Shown piece by piece: positions 62,690-64,000 of a stretch of DNA of 64,000 nt. Source of the stretch: Chlorophyllum brunneum (lineage: Eukaryota > Basidiomycota > Agaricomycetes > Agaricales > Agaricaceae); NCBI GenBank assembly GCA_963576785.1, contig OY756150.1, positions 1,116,001-1,180,000 on the forward strand. Reading direction: 5' to 3'. The first letter of the stretch is position 1. Each line of letters begins with the position of its first letter. Both the position numbers and the translations under genes were made by a program. The notes under the pieces were generated by a model. That model worked only from the letters and a program-made list of their open reading frames with translations, did not search any database and was not told the origin of the DNA.

Positions 62690-62807
62690 GGTGGTGGTGG
62701 TGGACTGAGGTGAGGTGGAAAGGCAGGGGCGATGCCAACAGTGGCGGAGGACAAGTTGTCCGGAATTCCCACGATGGCCGTGCCTCACTCTAATCGCTGT
62801 CTCCACC
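62690..62807. promoter_or_regulatory. Short bidirectional promoter RTF1 / Hikeshi-like
   Basis: Only 118 bases separate the divergent start codons, so both genes must share overlapping promoter and leader sequence. It begins with a GGT repeat next to the RTF1 start. No TATA box is evident. Confidence 0.6.
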
Positions 62808-63518
62808 ATGTTCGGCTGTTGTGTCGCTGGTCGCCTCCTCCAGACTAACCTCCAGCAGATTGACGAGACCCATGCACTGTTCGAAATTGCCCAGCCAAGC
62901 GCCATCAACCACGTCTGCGTCTTCCTCCTAGGAACTGGTGCGGCTGCTGCGACATCACCCACTCCGCCGCTGATTTCATATCCGTTCCATCTGCAGTCCC
63001 CTTCCCTGATGGCTACGGCGCCACCGTACACTTCTTCTTGCCTGGAAAAGGCTCCCACCTACTCGGAATGCGAGTTCTTTTATAATATCGTCGCCCATCT
63101 CCTCACAGACCTCCCATCCAGGCTCTCCAACGAAAAGCCTTCCGCCATCTTCCGTCTCCGGGGCACATTCACTTCATCCACCCAAACACATAGCGCATTC
63201 ACAACCACGCAAAGTTCCGGTCCTGATACCACCGCAGTCCTCGGTCTCTCAATCGAACCACTCGACCAAATTCAAGCTCAAATATCCACCCTCAACTCAG
63301 CTCTAGTCAAAACCACATCAGACCTTACGAAAGATCCATCCATCCTTGCAGATCGCATCGTCAAACACCTCTTCAACTACGTCTCCAGTTTCATCAATAG
63401 CTCGGGGAACGTTACGCCGGACGTTATGGTGCCAATGAGTATTATTGGCAAATGGTACGATAGCTTTTTGAGCAAAGTGAAGGCTGGGGGCACCGGGTTT
63501 TTAGAGAGGGGCGATTGA
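62808..63518 (+). CDS. Hikeshi/OPI10 family protein
   Basis: Hikeshi (C11orf73) imports HSP70 into the nucleus in heat-stressed animal cells; the yeast relative is Opi10. Exons 62808-62937, 62997-63069 and 63122-63518 sum to 199 aa, the family's usual length. Start MFGCCVAGRLLQTNLQQIDE is the conserved N-terminus. It continues SAINHVCVFLLGTVPFPDGY, GATVHFFLPGKGSHLLGM, LSNEKPSAIFRLRGTF, VLGLSIEPLDQIQAQI, FNYVSSFINSSGNVT and SIIGKWYDSFLSKV. Exons 1-2 are joined by a GT-AG intron. Exons 2-3 need a GC-AG intron (63070-63121); the nearby GT donor gives the wrong frame. An unspliced reading is open throughout but loses the conserved VPFPDGYGATVHFFLPGKG block, so splicing is preferred. An in-frame ATG at 62715 would add 31 residues absent from the family. 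Confidence 0.93.
   Translation: MFGCCVAGRLLQTNLQQIDETHALFEIAQPSAINHVCVFLLGTGAAAATSPTPPLISYPFHLQSPSLMATAPPYTSSCLEKAPTYSECEFFYNIVAHLLTDLPSRLSNEKPSAIFRLRGTFTSSTQTHSAFTTTQSSGPDTTAVLGLSIEPLDQIQAQISTLNSALVKTTSDLTKDPSILADRIVKHLFNYVSSFINSSGNVTPDVMVPMSIIGKWYDSFLSKVKAGGTGFLERGD
63070..63121 (+). other. Probable GC-AG intron in Hikeshi-like gene
   Basis: A 52-nt intron starting GCGAGT and ending CCAG restores LLGMLSNEKPSAIF. The only close GT donor leaves the wrong phase. Confidence 0.7.
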
Positions 63519-63594
63519 ACACAAATTACTTATAATAATTTAATTCCCCTATCAATCAATTGAATATGTTTACTTTCCAGCTTACCATAGGCGC
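63519..63594. other. Spacer, Hikeshi-like 3' flank
   Basis: Short AT-rich region between the stop codon and the tRNA gene, with no other feature. Confidence 0.4.
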
Positions 63595-63672
63595 GGCCGC
63601 CTGGCGAAATGGCATCGCGTCTGACTACGATATGTAATCAGGAGATTGCAGGTTCGACCCCTGCGGTGGTCA
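63595..63672 (+). tRNA. tRNA-Arg(ACG) with 6-nt intron
   Basis: Same 72-nt mature tRNA as the gene at 38163, base for base, including acceptor stem, D arm, T arm, discriminator A and the A and B boxes. The anticodon loop CT-ACG-A is followed by only six extra bases (TATGTA, 63631-63636) before the last loop base and the 3' half of the anticodon stem. It sits at the canonical intron site one base after the anticodon. A T5 run follows directly (63673-63677). The tRNA call is secure. Whether the 6-nt insert is removed by the tRNA splicing endonuclease, or makes this copy non-functional, cannot be decided here. Confidence 0.88.
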
Positions 63673-63677
63673 TTTTT
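63673..63677 (+). terminator. Pol III T-run after tRNA-Arg copy 2
   Basis: Five T residues directly after the discriminator base, matching a Pol III terminator. Confidence 0.65.
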
Positions 63678-64000
63678 GTCTGGCATTCTATGCCTTTAGG
63701 TAAGTTATCCATTATCTACACAACGCCCGAGGGTCAGAACATTCAGGAGTTCAAGCTCTACTCACTGCCCAGGGATGTTGATTCTTTAAACCCCGGGGAC
63801 ACACTTGAGCGTGGACCGACATATTCTGGGTCTTCTGCACCCGTAACAATGACAGTATCTCTACTCTCATACAGACATCCTCAGCTTCTCCTTCGAACCA
63901 CCCCATCTGCTAGAAAACCAAAATATATTGTTATCGAAAACAATATCTGCCAGTGTACCGTTGGGTATACTCGACCAAGCAAAGCGTGGCACCACAAAGT
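63678..64000. other. Right window end, no gene seen
   Basis: About 320 bases with no open frame or RNA gene that I can support. A gene may begin or end beyond the window. Confidence 0.4.

Noticed and set aside
62715..62807. 31-residue N-terminal extension of the Hikeshi-like protein
   Set aside because: Family members begin directly at MFGC; the extension would occupy most of the short shared promoter.

Overview
The window is nuclear DNA of a filamentous basidiomycete, most likely an Agaricomycete. The genes are split by many short introns, mostly 48-70 nt with GT-AG ends. The gene content is typical of mushrooms: thaumatin-like proteins, a velvet regulator, a GMC oxidoreductase, orphan seven-helix receptor-like proteins of the DUF6533/DUF6534 type, and a Zn2Cys6 regulator. 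No operons, bacterial genes, CRISPR arrays or recognisable transposons were seen. All gene models were spliced by eye from the sequence. Those with exon sums checked to a multiple of three are SOD2 (222 aa), DIM1 (142 aa), velvet (690 aa), Hikeshi-like (199 aa), the plus-strand 7TM protein (371 aa) and the two-exon orphan (973 aa).

Layout from left to right. At 0.3-4.6 kb lie two tandem thaumatin-like genes (minus). At 5.4-11.5 kb is the 1,3-beta-glucan synthase FKS1 (minus), divergent from mitochondrial Mn-SOD (12.6-13.5 kb, plus). After a 4.1 kb gene-free stretch comes a velvet-domain regulator (17.7-20.0 kb) and a large orphan two-exon gene (22.4-25.4 kb). At 26.6-28.2 kb is a DUF6534-like membrane protein (minus). 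A gene-poor stretch to 32 kb precedes a 7TM protein (plus) convergent with a GMC oxidoreductase (33.8-35.8 kb, minus).

Then come VPS26 (retromer), an intron-containing tRNA-Arg(ACG) and purine nucleoside phosphorylase. A 4.6 kb stretch with no supported gene follows. At 44.1-48.5 kb is a Zn2Cys6 transcription factor and at 51.2-55.9 kb a long Sds3-family chromatin protein (both minus). The right end holds a duplicated 3' fragment of DIM1, a DUF6533-like membrane protein (minus), the intact spliceosomal DIM1 gene (plus), RTF1 of the Paf1 complex (minus) divergent from a Hikeshi-like gene (plus), and a second tRNA-Arg(ACG).

The genes do not form one pathway or cluster. Most are housekeeping: cell-wall synthesis, redox defence, endosomal sorting, purine salvage, splicing, transcription elongation and histone deacetylation. 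Between them lie lineage-specific receptor-like and secreted proteins. The most notable points are the two tRNA-Arg(ACG) genes with identical mature sequence but introns of 14 and only 6 nt, the DIM1 3'-end duplication that starts exactly at a 16-nt poly-C tract, two probable GC-AG introns, a conserved 7-nt microexon in both thaumatin-like genes, a 139-residue insertion inside the velvet domain, and a large orphan protein. I did not find a convincing new multi-gene system.
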